Positions 17,411-29,965 are shown, numbered from the stretch's first letter. The stretch is DNA of 64,000 nt from Streptomyces anulatus (GCF_014650675.1 NZ_BMVK01000002.1:248001-312000); one strand, 5' to 3'. Made by a program: numbers and translations. The notes: generated by a model from the letters alone, not told the origin.

Positions 17411-18637
17411 GTGTTGGATGGAGGGGTGCTCACCTCGATCCGCCCCGACCGCGACGCGGTGTCCCTCGCCGTCTCCGGGCTGCTCGGCGGGCTGCTGCTG
17501 TGGCTGCTGGGCCTCCACACCCAGGGCGGCCAGTCCTTCTCCGCGGCCTGGGTCACCCTCGTACCGCTGACCGCCATGGCCGCGGCCGAACTGCTGCGCC
17601 GCACCGCCCCGGCCACGGCACTGACGGTCGGCACTCTCGCGCTGGTGGCGGACCAGTTCACCTGGGGCAACCTCGCCACCATCCTGATGTTCACGGACGT
17701 CATGTACGCGGCCGTGCTGTACGGGACCCCGGCCGCCGCCCGCCGCCTCCCGGTGGCCACGCTGCTGGTCACCGTCGCGTCCACGATCGGCTTCCTGGCC
17801 TGGTTCCGTAAGCCCGAGGCGCTGCTGATCGGCCTGGTCATCGGGCTGGTCTCCTTCATCCCCGCCCTCACCGGCGTCAGCGTGCGCACCCACCGCACCT
17901 CCGCCGAAGCCGCCCGGCTGGCCGCCGCGCAGACGGCGCGGCTCGCCGAGATGGACCGGACGCAGGCGGTGGTCGCCGAGCGCGCGCGGATGGCGCGGGA
18001 GCTGCACGACATGGTGGCCAACCACCTCTCCGCCGTGGCGATCCATTCCACCGCCGCCCTGTCCATCGACGACCCGGACACCTCCCGGAACGCCCTGAAG
18101 GTGATCCGCGAGAACAGCGTCGAAGGGCTGTCGGAGATGCGCCGACTGATCGGGCTGCTGCGGGAGGGCGGCGAGGACCAGACCCCGGCCGCGGCCCCGA
18201 CGCTCGCCGCCCTGGACAGCCTGATCGAGCAGACAAACGTCAACGGGGCGTCCGGCGGGCTGGTCTGCACCCTGGAGGACACCCGGGAGGAGACGGCCGG
18301 GGCGCTGCCGACGCCGGTCGAGCTGGCCGCGTACCGGATCGTCCAGGAGTCCCTGACCAACGCCCTCAAGCACGCCGCGCCCGGCCCTGTGGTGGTGCGG
18401 ATCGGCCGGACCGGGGAGCTGCTGACGGTCGAGGTGACCAGTGTGTTCGGCAGCCGCCCCGGCCCCACGGCGCCCGGTTCGGGGGCGGGCCTGGTGGGCA
18501 TGCGGGAGCGGGTGACGCTGCTCGGCGGGATGTTCGACGCCGAGGCCGAGCCGGGAGACGCCGGCGACGGCGACGGAGCCAAGATCTGGCGGGTGCGGGC
18601 TCAACTGCCCGTGACGGAAGGGACGATGCGGGAATGA
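17411..18637 (+). CDS. NarL-type sensor histidine kinase
   Basis: About 408 aa. Five or so membrane segments occupy the first 150 residues. HisKA_3 follows, with the phospho-acceptor in RMARELHDMVANHLSAVA, and then a HATPase domain with GLVGMRERVTLLGG. The extracytoplasmic loops are very short, so it probably senses a membrane signal. The start is uncertain: GTG 17411 is used, and GTG 17426 is an alternative but follows GGAGGGG too closely. It overlaps the response regulator by 4 bp, so the two form one operon. Confidence 0.9.
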   Translation: MLDGGVLTSIRPDRDAVSLAVSGLLGGLLLWLLGLHTQGGQSFSAAWVTLVPLTAMAAAELLRRTAPATALTVGTLALVADQFTWGNLATILMFTDVMYAAVLYGTPAAARRLPVATLLVTVASTIGFLAWFRKPEALLIGLVIGLVSFIPALTGVSVRTHRTSAEAARLAAAQTARLAEMDRTQAVVAERARMARELHDMVANHLSAVAIHSTAALSIDDPDTSRNALKVIRENSVEGLSEMRRLIGLLREGGEDQTPAAAPTLAALDSLIEQTNVNGASGGLVCTLEDTREETAGALPTPVELAAYRIVQESLTNALKHAAPGPVVVRIGRTGELLTVEVTSVFGSRPGPTAPGSGAGLVGMRERVTLLGGMFDAEAEPGDAGDGDGAKIWRVRAQLPVTEGTMRE

Positions 18638-19296
18638 CGATCCGGGTACTGGTCGCGGAGGACCAGTCGGCGGTGCGCGCGGGGCTGGTGCTGATCCTCT
18701 CCAGCGCGCCGGACATCGAGGTCGTCGGAGAGGCGGGGGACGGCGAGGCGGCGGTGCGCCTGGCACGTGAACTCCGCCCGGACCTGGTGCTGATGGATGT
18801 GCAGATGCCGCGCCTCGACGGGGTGGCGGCGACACGGCAGGTGGTCGAGGAGGAGCTCGCGGACGTCCTGGTGCTGACCACGTTCGATCTGGACGAGTAC
18901 GTCTTCGGGGCGCTGCGCGCGGGGGCCTCCGGCTTCCTGCTGAAGAACACCGACGCCCGCGATCTGCTGGAGGCGGTACGGACGGTGGCGCGCGGCGAGG
19001 GGCTGATCGCCCCGGCCGTGACCCGTCGGCTGATCGCGGAGTTCGCCGGGGCGACGGCCCTACGCGGCCGGGGGACGGCCGATCCGGCGGTGCTGGACGT
19101 GCTCACCCGGCGCGAGCGCGAGGTGCTGGGGTGCCTGGGCGAGGGCCTGTCGAACGCGGAGATCGCGCTGCGCCTCGCGATGGCCGAGGCCACGGTGAAG
19201 ACCCACGTCAGCAGGCTGCTGGGCAAGCTGGAGCTGCGGAGCCGCGTTCAGGCGGCCGTCCTGGCGCAGGAGTTGGGGATTCGAGCCACCTCCTGA
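18634..19296 (+). CDS. LuxR/NarL-family response regulator
   Basis: 220 aa. The receiver domain shows acidic residues AEDQ, phospho-Asp in DLVLMDVQMPRLDG and Lys in FLLKNTDA. A LuxR-type helix-turn-helix follows, with LTRREREVLGCLGEGLSNAE and ATVKTHVSRLLGKL. The gene is translationally coupled to the kinase (ATGA overlap). Its stop is only 3 bp before the first operator of the chitinase promoter. That raises the possibility of a link to chitinase, although the neighbour's operators are of another type. Confidence 0.93.
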   Translation: MTIRVLVAEDQSAVRAGLVLILSSAPDIEVVGEAGDGEAAVRLARELRPDLVLMDVQMPRLDGVAATRQVVEEELADVLVLTTFDLDEYVFGALRAGASGFLLKNTDARDLLEAVRTVARGEGLIAPAVTRRLIAEFAGATALRGRGTADPAVLDVLTRREREVLGCLGEGLSNAEIALRLAMAEATVKTHVSRLLGKLELRSRVQAAVLAQELGIRATS

Positions 19297-19298
19297 TC

Positions 19299-19333
19299 TT
19301 TGGTCCAGACCTCTTGACGATTGGTCCAGACCT
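19299..19333 (+). promoter_or_regulatory. two DasR-like operators (chitinase direct repeat)
   Basis: TTTGGTCCAGACCT (19299-19312) and ATTGGTCCAGACCT (19320-19333) are direct repeats 21 bp apart. Each is a near-palindrome matching the Streptomyces chitinase direct repeat and the DasR responsive element (core TGGTCTAGACCA). DasR is a GntR-family repressor released by glucosamine-6-phosphate. Confidence 0.85.
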
Positions 19334-19342
19334 TCCTACTGT
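19314..19342 (+). promoter_or_regulatory. chitinase promoter
   Basis: TTGACG (19314-19319) lies between the two operators, and TACTGT (19337-19342) follows the second, with a 17-bp spacer. The operators therefore bracket the -35 box. The geometry strongly supports repression by occlusion of RNA polymerase. Confidence 0.8.
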
Positions 19343-19360
19343 CACCGTCACACACTGCGG

Positions 19361-19384
19361 TGAGTACGAGAGCACCCGTACTCA
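19361..19384 (+). repeat. hairpin in chitinase mRNA leader
   Basis: TGAGTACG (19361-19368) pairs perfectly with CGTACTCA (19377-19384) across 8 nt. It lies in the roughly 100-nt untranslated leader close to the expected 5' end, where it could stabilise the mRNA. Confidence 0.5.
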
Positions 19385-19449
19385 GGGCGGCGCAGGGTTT
19401 GCAGTCCACGAATCACCCCCGTTTGTTGGACCTCACCCGAGGAGCACCG

Positions 19450-21324
19450 TTGAGCACTGATACCCCCCAACGCCGATCCAGATTCAGATGGATCCCCGTC
19501 CGGAGCGGCCGGTCCAAGGTCGTCGCGGGCCTGACCGCGCTGGTCGTGCCGCTGGCCGCGATGGTGGGGCTCGCCGCCCCGGCCTCGGCAGCCGCGTCGG
19601 CCACCGCCACGTACACCAAGAAGTCGGACTGGGGCAGCGGCTTCGAGGGCCAGTGGACGGTGAAGAACACCGGCACCACCGCGCTCTCCTCCTGGACGAT
19701 CGAGTGGGACTTCCCCTCGGGCACCACGGCCGGCTCCGCCTGGGACGCCACCCTCACCAGCAGCGGCGGCCACTACACCGCCAAGAACCTTTCCTGGAAC
19801 GGGTCCGTGGCGCCCGGCGCCAGCATCAGCTTCGGCTTCAACGGCACCGGCTCCGGCTCCCCCACGGGCTGCAAGCTGAACGGCGCCTCCTGCGACGGCG
19901 GCCCCACCGTCCCCGGTGACAACCCGCCCACGGCCCCCGGCGCCCCGACCACCAGCGACGTCACCGACACGTCGGTCAAGCTCAGCTGGAGCGCGGCGAC
20001 CGACGACAAGGGCGTCAAGAACTACGACGTCCTGCGGGACGGCGCGAAGGTCGCCACGGTCACCGGCACCACGTACACCAACACCGGCCTGACCGCGGGC
20101 ACCGACTACTCCTACGCCGTGCAGGCCCGGGACACCGCCGACCAGACCGGCCCGGTCTCCGGCGCCGTCTCCGTGCGCACCACCGGCGGCGGTGGCGAGC
20201 AGCCCGGCGGCGACAAGGTCAACCTGGGCTACTTCACCAACTGGGGCGTCTACGGGCGCAACTACCACGTCAAGAACCTGGTGACGTCCGGCTCGGCCGC
20301 GAAGATCACGCACATCAACTACGCCTTCGGCAACGTGCAGAACGGCAAGTGCACCATCGGCGACTCGTACGCCGACTACGACAAGGCGTACACCGCCGAC
20401 CAGTCCGTCGACGGCGTCGCCGACACCTGGGACCAGCCCCTGCGCGGCAACTTCAACCAGCTGCGCAAGCTGAAGGCCAAGTACCCGCACATCAAGATCC
20501 TCTGGTCGTTCGGCGGCTGGACCTGGTCCGGCGGCTTCGGCCAGGCCGTGCAGAACCCCGCCGCCTTCGCCCAGTCCTGCTACGACCTGGTCGAGGACCC
20601 CCGCTGGGCCGATGTCTTCGACGGCATCGACCTCGACTGGGAGTACCCCAACGCCTGTGGTCTGACCTGTGACACCAGCGGTCCGGCCGCGCTCAAGACC
20701 ATGGCCGACGCCATGCGGGCGAAGTTCGGCACGAAGAACCTGGTCACCGCCGCCATCACCGCGGACGGCTCCAACGGCGGCAAGATCGACGCGGCCGACT
20801 ACGGCGGCGCCTCCCAGTCCTTCGACTGGTACAACGTGATGACGTACGACTTCTTCGGCGCCTGGGCGGCCAAGGGCCCGACGGCCCCGCACTCGCCGCT
20901 GACCCCGTACACCGGCATCCCGCAGGCCGGCTTCTCCTCCTCCGAGGCCATCGCCAAGCTGAAGGCCAAGGGCGTCCCGGCCAAGAAGCTGCTCCTCGGC
21001 ATCGGCTTCTACGGCCGAGGCTGGACCGGCGTCACCCAGTCCGCCCCCGGCGGCACGGCGACCGGTGCGGCCCCGGGCACGTACGAGGCGGGCAACGAGG
21101 ACTACAAGGTCCTGAAGAACACCTGCCCGTCCACCGGCACCATCGCCGGTACGGCCTACGCGCACTGCGGCACCAACTGGTGGAGCTACGACACCCCGGC
21201 GACCATCGGCACCAAGATGACCTGGGCGAAGAACCAGGGCCTCGGTGGCGCGTTCTTCTGGGAGTTCTCCGGTGACACCAGCAACGGTGAACTGGTGAAC
21301 GCGATCAAGACCGGCCTCCAGTAA
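19450..21324 (+). CDS. chiC: secreted chitinase, CBM2-FnIII-GH18
   Basis: 624 aa from TTG 19450, chosen because GAGGAG lies 5-6 bp upstream and the Arg-rich twin-basic start gives a normal signal peptide (residues 1-47, cleavage near PASAAA). Residues about 50-150 form a CBM2 polysaccharide-binding domain, about 158-245 a fibronectin III domain, and about 255-624 a GH18 chitinase. The catalytic motif DGIDLDWE spans 391-398, with E398 the proton donor. The order matches ChiC of Streptomyces. It hydrolyses chitin outside the cell to feed the GlcNAc/DasR pathway. A strong intrinsic terminator follows. Confidence 0.94.
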   Translation: MSTDTPQRRSRFRWIPVRSGRSKVVAGLTALVVPLAAMVGLAAPASAAASATATYTKKSDWGSGFEGQWTVKNTGTTALSSWTIEWDFPSGTTAGSAWDATLTSSGGHYTAKNLSWNGSVAPGASISFGFNGTGSGSPTGCKLNGASCDGGPTVPGDNPPTAPGAPTTSDVTDTSVKLSWSAATDDKGVKNYDVLRDGAKVATVTGTTYTNTGLTAGTDYSYAVQARDTADQTGPVSGAVSVRTTGGGGEQPGGDKVNLGYFTNWGVYGRNYHVKNLVTSGSAAKITHINYAFGNVQNGKCTIGDSYADYDKAYTADQSVDGVADTWDQPLRGNFNQLRKLKAKYPHIKILWSFGGWTWSGGFGQAVQNPAAFAQSCYDLVEDPRWADVFDGIDLDWEYPNACGLTCDTSGPAALKTMADAMRAKFGTKNLVTAAITADGSNGGKIDAADYGGASQSFDWYNVMTYDFFGAWAAKGPTAPHSPLTPYTGIPQAGFSSSEAIAKLKAKGVPAKKLLLGIGFYGRGWTGVTQSAPGGTATGAAPGTYEAGNEDYKVLKNTCPSTGTIAGTAYAHCGTNWWSYDTPATIGTKMTWAKNQGLGGAFFWEFSGDTSNGELVNAIKTGLQ

Positions 21325-21374
21325 GCACCGCGGTGCTCCCCACGCCGTAACGGCAAGCACCACCCCGGAAAAGC

Positions 21375-21409
21375 ACCGGGGAGACGGGTCCGCCCCCCGT
21401 CTCCCCGGT
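21375..21409 (+). terminator. intrinsic terminator of the chitinase gene
   Basis: ACCGGGGAGACGGG (21375-21388) pairs perfectly with 21396-21409, with a 7-nt loop, and the stem runs into TTTTT. Confidence 0.93.
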
Positions 21410-21442
21410 TTTTCGCTGTGTACGTGCGATGACGCGACGCCG

Positions 21443-21525
21443 TCAGGCCACGTTGACCCGCCCCCGGACTTCGTCCGGGGGGACCCCCTTCCAGCGGGGC
21501 CGCTTATCAGGCCACGTTGACCCGC
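21443..21525. repeat. 19-bp direct repeat flanking a hairpin element
   Basis: TCAGGCCACGTTGACCCGC occurs at 21443-21461 and again at 21507-21525. The second copy is the real 3' end of the DUF2550-type gene (minus strand). Between them is a perfect 9-bp hairpin with a 3-nt loop (CCCCCGGAC at 21461-21469, GTCCGGGGG at 21473-21481) and a GC-rich spacer. This looks like a palindromic element inserted with duplication of the target. Confidence 0.85.
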
Positions 21526-21953
21526 TGGCCGGGCGGCGCCGCCTCCAGCCAGGCGAGGAAGCCGGTCAGGGCGTCCTCGCTCATCGCCAGCTCCAGGCGC
21601 GTCCCCCGATGGAGACAGCCGAGCACGACGGAGTCGGACAGGAGCGCGAGCTCCTCCTCGCCCTCCGGCAGCCGGCGGGCGATCACCTCGATCGCAGAAC
21701 GCTCCAGGCCCCGGCGGGGGCGAGGAGCGTAGGAGAAGACCCGGAACCAGTCGACGCGGTCACCGCTGTAGCGGGCGACCCCGTACACCCAGCCCTTGCC
21801 GAGCGCATCGGGTTCCTCCGACACGTCCCAGCGCAGGCTGCAGTCGAAGGTCCCTCCGGACCGCTGGATCAGCCTCCGGCGCAGGCCGAAGACGAACAGT
21901 CCCAACAGGACCGTGACGATGACGGACGCGCCCACCCACAACGCGAGGACCAT
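21507..21953 (-). CDS. DUF2550-type membrane-anchored protein
   Basis: 148 aa. One N-terminal membrane segment (VLALWVGASVIVTVLLGLFV) is followed by a basic stretch and a soluble domain of about 110 residues containing RWDVSEE and GWVYGVARYSGD. The family sits downstream of atpC in many actinobacteria, as here; its function is unknown. ATG 21953 is preferred because AGGAGGT lies 8-9 bp upstream; GTG 21959 would be too close to it. The last six codons and stop are duplicated 64 bp downstream. Confidence 0.85.
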   Translation of the reverse strand: MVLALWVGASVIVTVLLGLFVFGLRRRLIQRSGGTFDCSLRWDVSEEPDALGKGWVYGVARYSGDRVDWFRVFSYAPRPRRGLERSAIEVIARRLPEGEEELALLSDSVVLGCLHRGTRLELAMSEDALTGFLAWLEAAPPGQRVNVA

Positions 21954-22015
21954 CTCCACCGACCTCCTCGCATCGTCGAGTTACGTACACCGAAACCGTA
22001 TTGCACCTGCATCGC

Positions 22016-22062
22016 CTCAGCCGCGACACGGCTGGATTGCTCCAGCTCGGGCCGCGGCTGAG
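22016..22062. repeat. long inverted repeat between atpC and the DUF2550-type gene
   Basis: CTCAGCCGCG (22016-22025) pairs with CGCGGCTGAG (22053-22062). A nested CTGG/CCAG pair in the 27-nt loop extends the structure. It lies 25 bp after the atpC stop and is the best candidate for the end of the atp transcript. Confidence 0.55.
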
Positions 22063-22086
22063 TAAAGACATCTGTCAGTGGGGGTG

Positions 22087-22461
22087 CTAGCGCACCGCCA
22101 CCGCGCGCAGTCGTACGTCGGCGCGCCGCTGGGCAGCGGCGTCCGCGTCCGACTTCGCGAGTTCCAGCGCCCGCTCGGCGCGCTCGACATCGATCTCGTC
22201 GGCCAGCTCGGCGATCTCGGCCAGCAGCGACAGCTTGTCGTCCGCGAACGAGATGAATCCACCGTGCACAGCGGCGATGACGGTGCCGCCCTCACTCGTG
22301 CGGATCGTCACCGGGCCCGATTCCAGCACACCGAGAAGCGGCTGGTGACCGGGCATGACGCCGATGTCGCCGGACGTGGTGCGCGCGACGACCAGGGTGG
22401 CCTCGCCGGACCAGACACTTCGGTCGGCGGCGACCAGCTCGACATGCAGCTCAGCAGCCAA
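22087..22461 (-). CDS. atpC: ATP synthase F1 subunit epsilon
   Basis: 124 aa, the short actinobacterial form. The N-terminal beta-sandwich is recognisable ([17 protein letters not shown], then [16 protein letters not shown]), and a C-terminal helical hairpin ends the protein. It is the central-stalk subunit that couples gamma to the c-ring and inhibits ATP hydrolysis. It is the last gene of the operon, 109 bp after atpD, with AGCCACC upstream of its start. That spacer holds hairpins, which may lower its expression relative to alpha and beta. Confidence 0.96.
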   Translation of the reverse strand: MAAELHVELVAADRSVWSGEATLVVARTTSGDIGVMPGHQPLLGVLESGPVTIRTSEGGTVIAAVHGGFISFADDKLSLLAEIAELADEIDVERAERALELAKSDADAAAQRRADVRLRAVAVR

Positions 22462-22527
22462 GGGTGGCTCCTCGGGTCACCACCCGGCCGCCCGGCCGGG
22501 TGTCGGTTCAATTCTACGGGGCGTGGT

Positions 22528-22556
22528 GAGGGGGGCGGGACACACCCACCCCCCTC
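22528..22556 (-). repeat. hairpin between atpD and atpC
   Basis: GAGGGGGG (22528-22535) pairs with CCCCCCTC (22549-22556). A second stem ACCCGGCC/GGCCGGGT lies closer to atpC. Partial termination or RNA processing here would adjust subunit stoichiometry; this is inference. Confidence 0.5.
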
Positions 22557-22570
22557 GGTGAGCCGGAGGC

Positions 22571-24930
<2,360 letters not shown>

Positions 24931-24933
24931 CGA

Positions 24934-26505
24934 TCAGCCCTCGCCCAGGAGCTTGCCGTCCGAGGTCTCGAACTGCTGCTTGAAGGCGGCGATCGCGTCG
25001 GCGATCGACTGCAGCGTGTCGTCGGACATCTTGCCGCCCTCGGCGATGCTGGTCAGGAGGTCCTTGCGCTCACGGCGCAGGTACTCCAGCAGCTCGGCCT
25101 CGAAGCGACGGATGTCCTCGACCGGGACGTCGTCCATCTTGCCCGTGGTGCCGGCCCAGACCGAGACGACCTGCTCCTCCATCGGGAACGGGGCGTACTG
25201 CGGCTGCTTCAGCAGCTCGACCATGCGCTTACCGCGCTCCAGCGAGGCCTTCGAGGCCGCGTCCAGGTCGGAACCGAAGGCGGCGAAGGCCTCCAGCTCG
25301 CGGTACTGGGCGAGGTCCACGCGAAGCCGGCCGGAGACCTGCTTCATGGCCTTGTGCTGGGCGGAGCCACCGACTCGGGAGACCGAGATACCGACGTTGA
25401 GCGCCGGACGCTGACCCGCGTTGAACAGGTCGGACTCCAGGAAGCACTGGCCGTCGGTGATGGAGATGACGTTGGTCGGAATGAACGCCGACACGTCGTT
25501 CGCCTTGGTCTCGACGATCGGGAGGCCCGTCATCGAACCGGCGCCCATCTCGTCGGAGAGCTTGGCGCAGCGCTCCAGCAGACGCGAGTGCAGGTAGAAG
25601 ACGTCACCCGGGTAGGCCTCGCGGCCCGGCGGGCGGCGCAGCAGCAGGGACACGGCGCGGTAGGCGTCGGCCTGCTTCGAGAGGTCGTCGAAGATGATCA
25701 GGACGTGCTTGCCGTCGTACATCCAGTGCTGGCCGATGGCCGAACCGGTGTACGGCGCCAGGTACTTGAAGCCGGCCGGGTCGGACGCCGGGGCGGCGAC
25801 GATGGTCGTGTACTCCAGCGCACCGGCCTCTTCGAGCGCACCACGCACGGAGGCGATGGTGGAACCCTTCTGACCGATGGCGACATAGATGCAGCGCACC
25901 TGCTTGTTCACGTCGCCCGAGCGCCAGTTGTCGCGCTGGTTGATGATCGTGTCGACGGCCAGAGCGGTCTTACCCGTCTGACGGTCGCCGATGATCAGCT
26001 GACGCTGGCCGCGGCCGATCGGCACCATGGCGTCGACGGCCTTGTAGCCGGTCTGCATCGGCTCGTGCACCGACTTGCGGACCATGACGCCAGGGGCCTG
26101 CAGCTCGAGGGCGCGGCGGCTGTCGGTCGCGATCTCGCCGAGACCGTCGATCGGGTTGCCGAGCGGGTCGACGACGCGGCCGAGGTAACCCTCGCCGACG
26201 CCGACGGAGAGCACCTCACCGGTGCGCTGCACCGGCTGGCCCTCCTCGATGCCGCTGAACTCGCCGAGGACGATCGCACCGATCTCGCGCTCCTCGAGGT
26301 TGAGGGCGAGACCGAGGGTGCCGTCCTCGAACTTCAGCAGCTCGTTCGCCATGGCGGAGGGAAGACCCTCCACCTTCGCGATGCCGTCGCCGGCAACGCT
26401 GACCGTACCGACCTCCTCGCGCGAGGCCGCGTCCGGCTGGTACGACTGGACAAAGTTATCCAGTGCGTCCCGGATCTCCTCCGGCCGGATCGTGAGCTCC
26501 GCCAT
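24934..26505 (-). CDS. atpA: ATP synthase F1 subunit alpha
   Basis: 523 aa. The non-catalytic nucleotide-binding subunit: Walker A is [13 protein letters not shown], and the conserved interface Arg lies in [18 protein letters not shown]. The start is ATG 26505 ([15 protein letters not shown]), with CAGGGAA upstream. The frame is open to 26592, but that part lies in a GC-rich repeat of the atpH-atpA spacer and is not coding. It is followed after 3 bp by atpG. Confidence 0.97.
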   Translation of the reverse strand: MAELTIRPEEIRDALDNFVQSYQPDAASREEVGTVSVAGDGIAKVEGLPSAMANELLKFEDGTLGLALNLEEREIGAIVLGEFSGIEEGQPVQRTGEVLSVGVGEGYLGRVVDPLGNPIDGLGEIATDSRRALELQAPGVMVRKSVHEPMQTGYKAVDAMVPIGRGQRQLIIGDRQTGKTALAVDTIINQRDNWRSGDVNKQVRCIYVAIGQKGSTIASVRGALEEAGALEYTTIVAAPASDPAGFKYLAPYTGSAIGQHWMYDGKHVLIIFDDLSKQADAYRAVSLLLRRPPGREAYPGDVFYLHSRLLERCAKLSDEMGAGSMTGLPIVETKANDVSAFIPTNVISITDGQCFLESDLFNAGQRPALNVGISVSRVGGSAQHKAMKQVSGRLRVDLAQYRELEAFAAFGSDLDAASKASLERGKRMVELLKQPQYAPFPMEEQVVSVWAGTTGKMDDVPVEDIRRFEAELLEYLRRERKDLLTSIAEGGKMSDDTLQSIADAIAAFKQQFETSDGKLLGEG

Positions 26506-26552
26506 CTGGGTTCCCTGCTCTCCTTGTTGGGCCCGAAGTTTCTTAAGGGGGT

Positions 26553-26570
26553 CTGGGGGCCGACCCCCAG
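26553..26570. repeat. REP-like hairpin in the atpH-atpA spacer
   Basis: CTGGGGG (26553-26559) and CCCCCAG (26564-26570) form a perfect stem with loop CCGA. A second stem CGGCCC/GGGCCG lies at 26592-26607. The 128-bp spacer is unusually long for this operon. The flanking text resembles a repeat that I remember as scattered in Streptomyces spacers. Confidence 0.6.
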
Positions 26571-26633
26571 GAATCTTCTGCAATTTCTGCACGGCCCAAC
26601 CGGGCCGCTGGTCTTGCTTGTTCTTGCTCTGTG

Positions 26634-27449
26634 TCAGCCGGCCATGCGTCGGGTCGCCTCTTCGAGGCGTTCCGCGACGGTGCCGTTGATGATCTCGTCA
26701 CCGACGCGCACCGAGATCCCGCCGAGGACCGCGGGGTCCACGTCCAGGTTCAGGTGCATCTGCCGGCCGTAGAGCTTCGCCAGTGCGTCGCCGAGGCGCT
26801 GCTTCTGCCGGTCGCTGAGCGGCACCGCCGAGGTGACGACGGCGACCATGCGGTCCCGGCGCTCCGCGGCGAGCTTGGACAGCGAGTCCAGCCCTGCTTC
26901 CAGGCTACGTCCACGGGGCTGGGTGACCAGGCGGACGATGATCCGCTCGGTGACCGGCTGCGCCTTGCCGCCGAGCAGGCTGCGGAGCAGCTCGCCCTTG
27001 GCGGACGCCGTGGCCGTACGGCTGGTGAGCGCGGAGCGCAGCTCCTTGTCGGAGCCGACGATCCGGCCGAACCGGAACAGCTCGTCCTCGACGTCGTCGA
27101 GGCTGCCGCCACGCTGGGCCGCGGTGAGGTCTGCGGTGTTCGCCAGCTCCTCGACCGAGTCCACCAGGTCACGCGACTGCGACCAGCGGGACCGGACCAG
27201 TCCGGAGACCAGGTCGACGGTCTCGCCGCCCACCTGCCCGCCGAGCAGGCGCGCGACCAGCTCGGCCTTGCTCTCGCCGCTCTGGGCCGGGTCGGTGAGG
27301 ACCCGGCGCAGGGATACTTCGCGGTCGAGCAGCGCGGTGACCGATGCCAGCTCCTCGGCGAGCTTCGCCGCGTCGACCGACGTGTTGTCGGTCAGCGCGT
27401 CGAGACGCTCGCGTGCGGCAGCCAGTGCTTCGCGGCTCGCGCCGTTCAT
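26634..27449 (-). CDS. atpH: ATP synthase F1 subunit delta (OSCP)
   Basis: 271 aa, as in other actinobacteria, where delta is longer than the roughly 180 aa of E. coli because of an extended N-terminal part. It joins the peripheral stalk to the top of F1. The typical C-terminal part contains [20 protein letters not shown] and [11 protein letters not shown]. The start ATG 27449 overlaps the atpF stop by 4 bp (ATGA). Confidence 0.95.
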   Translation of the reverse strand: MNGASREALAAARERLDALTDNTSVDAAKLAEELASVTALLDREVSLRRVLTDPAQSGESKAELVARLLGGQVGGETVDLVSGLVRSRWSQSRDLVDSVEELANTADLTAAQRGGSLDDVEDELFRFGRIVGSDKELRSALTSRTATASAKGELLRSLLGGKAQPVTERIIVRLVTQPRGRSLEAGLDSLSKLAAERRDRMVAVVTSAVPLSDRQKQRLGDALAKLYGRQMHLNLDVDPAVLGGISVRVGDEIINGTVAERLEEATRRMAG

Positions 27450-27982
27450 CGGGCTGCCTCGGCCTTCGCCTCGAGCTCGTCGAGGAAACGGTCGACGGTG
27501 CCGCTCTGCCGGGCGTGGTCCTGGAGGGACTCGCCGACGAGCTTGCCGGCCAGGTCGGTGGCGAGCTTGCCCACGTCCTGACGCAGCGCCGAGGCAGCGG
27601 CCTTGCGGTCGGCCTCGATCTGGGTGTGGCCGGCGGCGATGATCTCTTCGCGCTGCCGCTGACCTTCCGCCTTCATCTCCTGGATGATGACGGCACCCTG
27701 CTCCTGCGCCTCCTGGCGCAGACGGGCGGCCTCGTGGCGGGCCTCGGCGAGCTGAGCCTTGTACTGCTCAAGAACGCTCTGGGCCTCGATCTGAGCCGAT
27801 TCGGCCTTCTCGATGCCACCCTCGATCGCCTCGCGGCGCTCTTCCAGGGTCTTGTTGATCACCGGAAGCAGCTTCTTCGAGAAGACGAAGAAGACGATGC
27901 CGAAGCAGATCAAGCCGATGACGACTTCAGGCCAGACCGGGAGCAGAGGCATCTGCGGTTCCTCGGCTGCCAGGTACATCAT
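27446..27982 (-). CDS. atpF: ATP synthase Fo subunit b
   Basis: 178 aa. One membrane helix near the N-terminus (VVIGLICFGIVFFVFSKK) is followed by a long charged coiled coil, the peripheral stalk. The start is placed at the first of two adjacent ATG codons (27982), with AAAGG 6 bp upstream; ATG 27979 is equally possible, and the frame is open to 28015 without a ribosome site. Confidence 0.95.
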   Translation of the reverse strand: MMYLAAEEPQMPLLPVWPEVVIGLICFGIVFFVFSKKLLPVINKTLEERREAIEGGIEKAESAQIEAQSVLEQYKAQLAEARHEAARLRQEAQEQGAVIIQEMKAEGQRQREEIIAAGHTQIEADRKAAASALRQDVGKLATDLAGKLVGESLQDHARQSGTVDRFLDELEAKAEAAR

Positions 27983-28019
27983 GGTGGACCTTTCGTCGAA
28001 TGGGGCTACAGCCACAACG

Positions 28020-29160
<1,141 letters not shown>

Positions 29161-29378
29161 CAAGAGCTCCTTCTGCATGGCGCATGGATGCGGCTACCTC
29201 GTTGTGTCGGAGCGGCGGGTGGCCGCAGGTCGGCACCGGACTGGTTCTTACGGTGAGGAGGCGGCGGCCGGGCCCGAAGCCTCGCGATGAATCAAGCGAC
29301 CGCCTTGTTGCCCGCGCTCGCACTACCGCAACCGAGACCGGACGATAGCAGCACGTCGAACATGGCTTTATTCCGCCC

Positions 29379-29819
29379 CTACTCATCACGATCTCCCCCA
29401 GGGCCGCCCGGACGCTTCCGGGTGTCCGCGTCGGGGTCGACGTAAAGGGTCTTGCTCCGGGAGTGCAGTACGGCCTGCGTGGTGATCCACGTAATGACGG
29501 CCGCGACCAGCGAGAGGGCGAAGACCTGAAGATCGAAGAGCGAGGTGTTCCTGATGCTCAGGATGAAAATGAGCAGGAGCACGAGCTGAGCCGAGTAAAT
29601 CATCAGCCCCATGCCCTGGAACAGGTGAGGCATGGTCTTGCCGACCCAGTTGAGCGCCAGCAGTCCGAGCGCCATGAAGACGATCACGACCACGCAGCCC
29701 ACCGCGGCACCGATCGCCCCCTCGCCGCCGGCGAGCAGACCGCCGACAAGCGTGGCGATGGCTCCCACTGCGGCGGTGGGGGTGGCGATGCGCAGTAGTT
29801 CGCGCATGTCGGACTGCAT
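29379..29819 (-). CDS. atpI: ATP synthase protein I
   Basis: 146 aa with four predicted membrane helices (for example AVGAIATLVGGLLAGG and VVVIVFMALGLLALNWVG) and a hydrophilic C-terminus rich in Asp, Arg and Gly. AtpI assists assembly of the c-ring and is not part of the final enzyme. ATG 29819 (MQSDMRELLRIATPT) is preferred because GTGGAG precedes it by 8 bp; an in-frame ATG at 29864 has no such site. It is the first gene of the atp operon. Confidence 0.9.
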   Translation of the reverse strand: MQSDMRELLRIATPTAAVGAIATLVGGLLAGGEGAIGAAVGCVVVIVFMALGLLALNWVGKTMPHLFQGMGLMIYSAQLVLLLIFILSIRNTSLFDLQVFALSLVAAVITWITTQAVLHSRSKTLYVDPDADTRKRPGGPGGDRDE

Positions 29820-29949
29820 GGCGGCAGCTCCACTGGTCTGAGGGGAGGAATGGGGCGTCGTCATGGACGAGCGTAGGCCCGGTCCGCGAGGCGGATTTTC
29901 GGGCCAATGGACCGTCCTACAAGGGTCCTTCGGCTCCGTCACCGGGTCT

Positions 29950-29965
29950 CGTGAACGGTATCACA
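29950..29965. promoter_or_regulatory. candidate Rex operator at the atp promoter
   Basis: On the minus strand the 16 bp read TGTGATACCGTTCACG, matching 12 of 16 positions of the S. coelicolor Rex site TGTGAACGCGTTCACA, including both half-site cores TGTGA and TTCAC. It covers the predicted start of transcription for atpI. Rex is an NADH-sensing repressor. Confidence 0.65.

Noticed and set aside
16706..18835. 709-codon minus-strand frame
   Set aside because: Only its last 189 codons form a plausible membrane protein with a good ribosome site. The rest is antisense to the sensor kinase.
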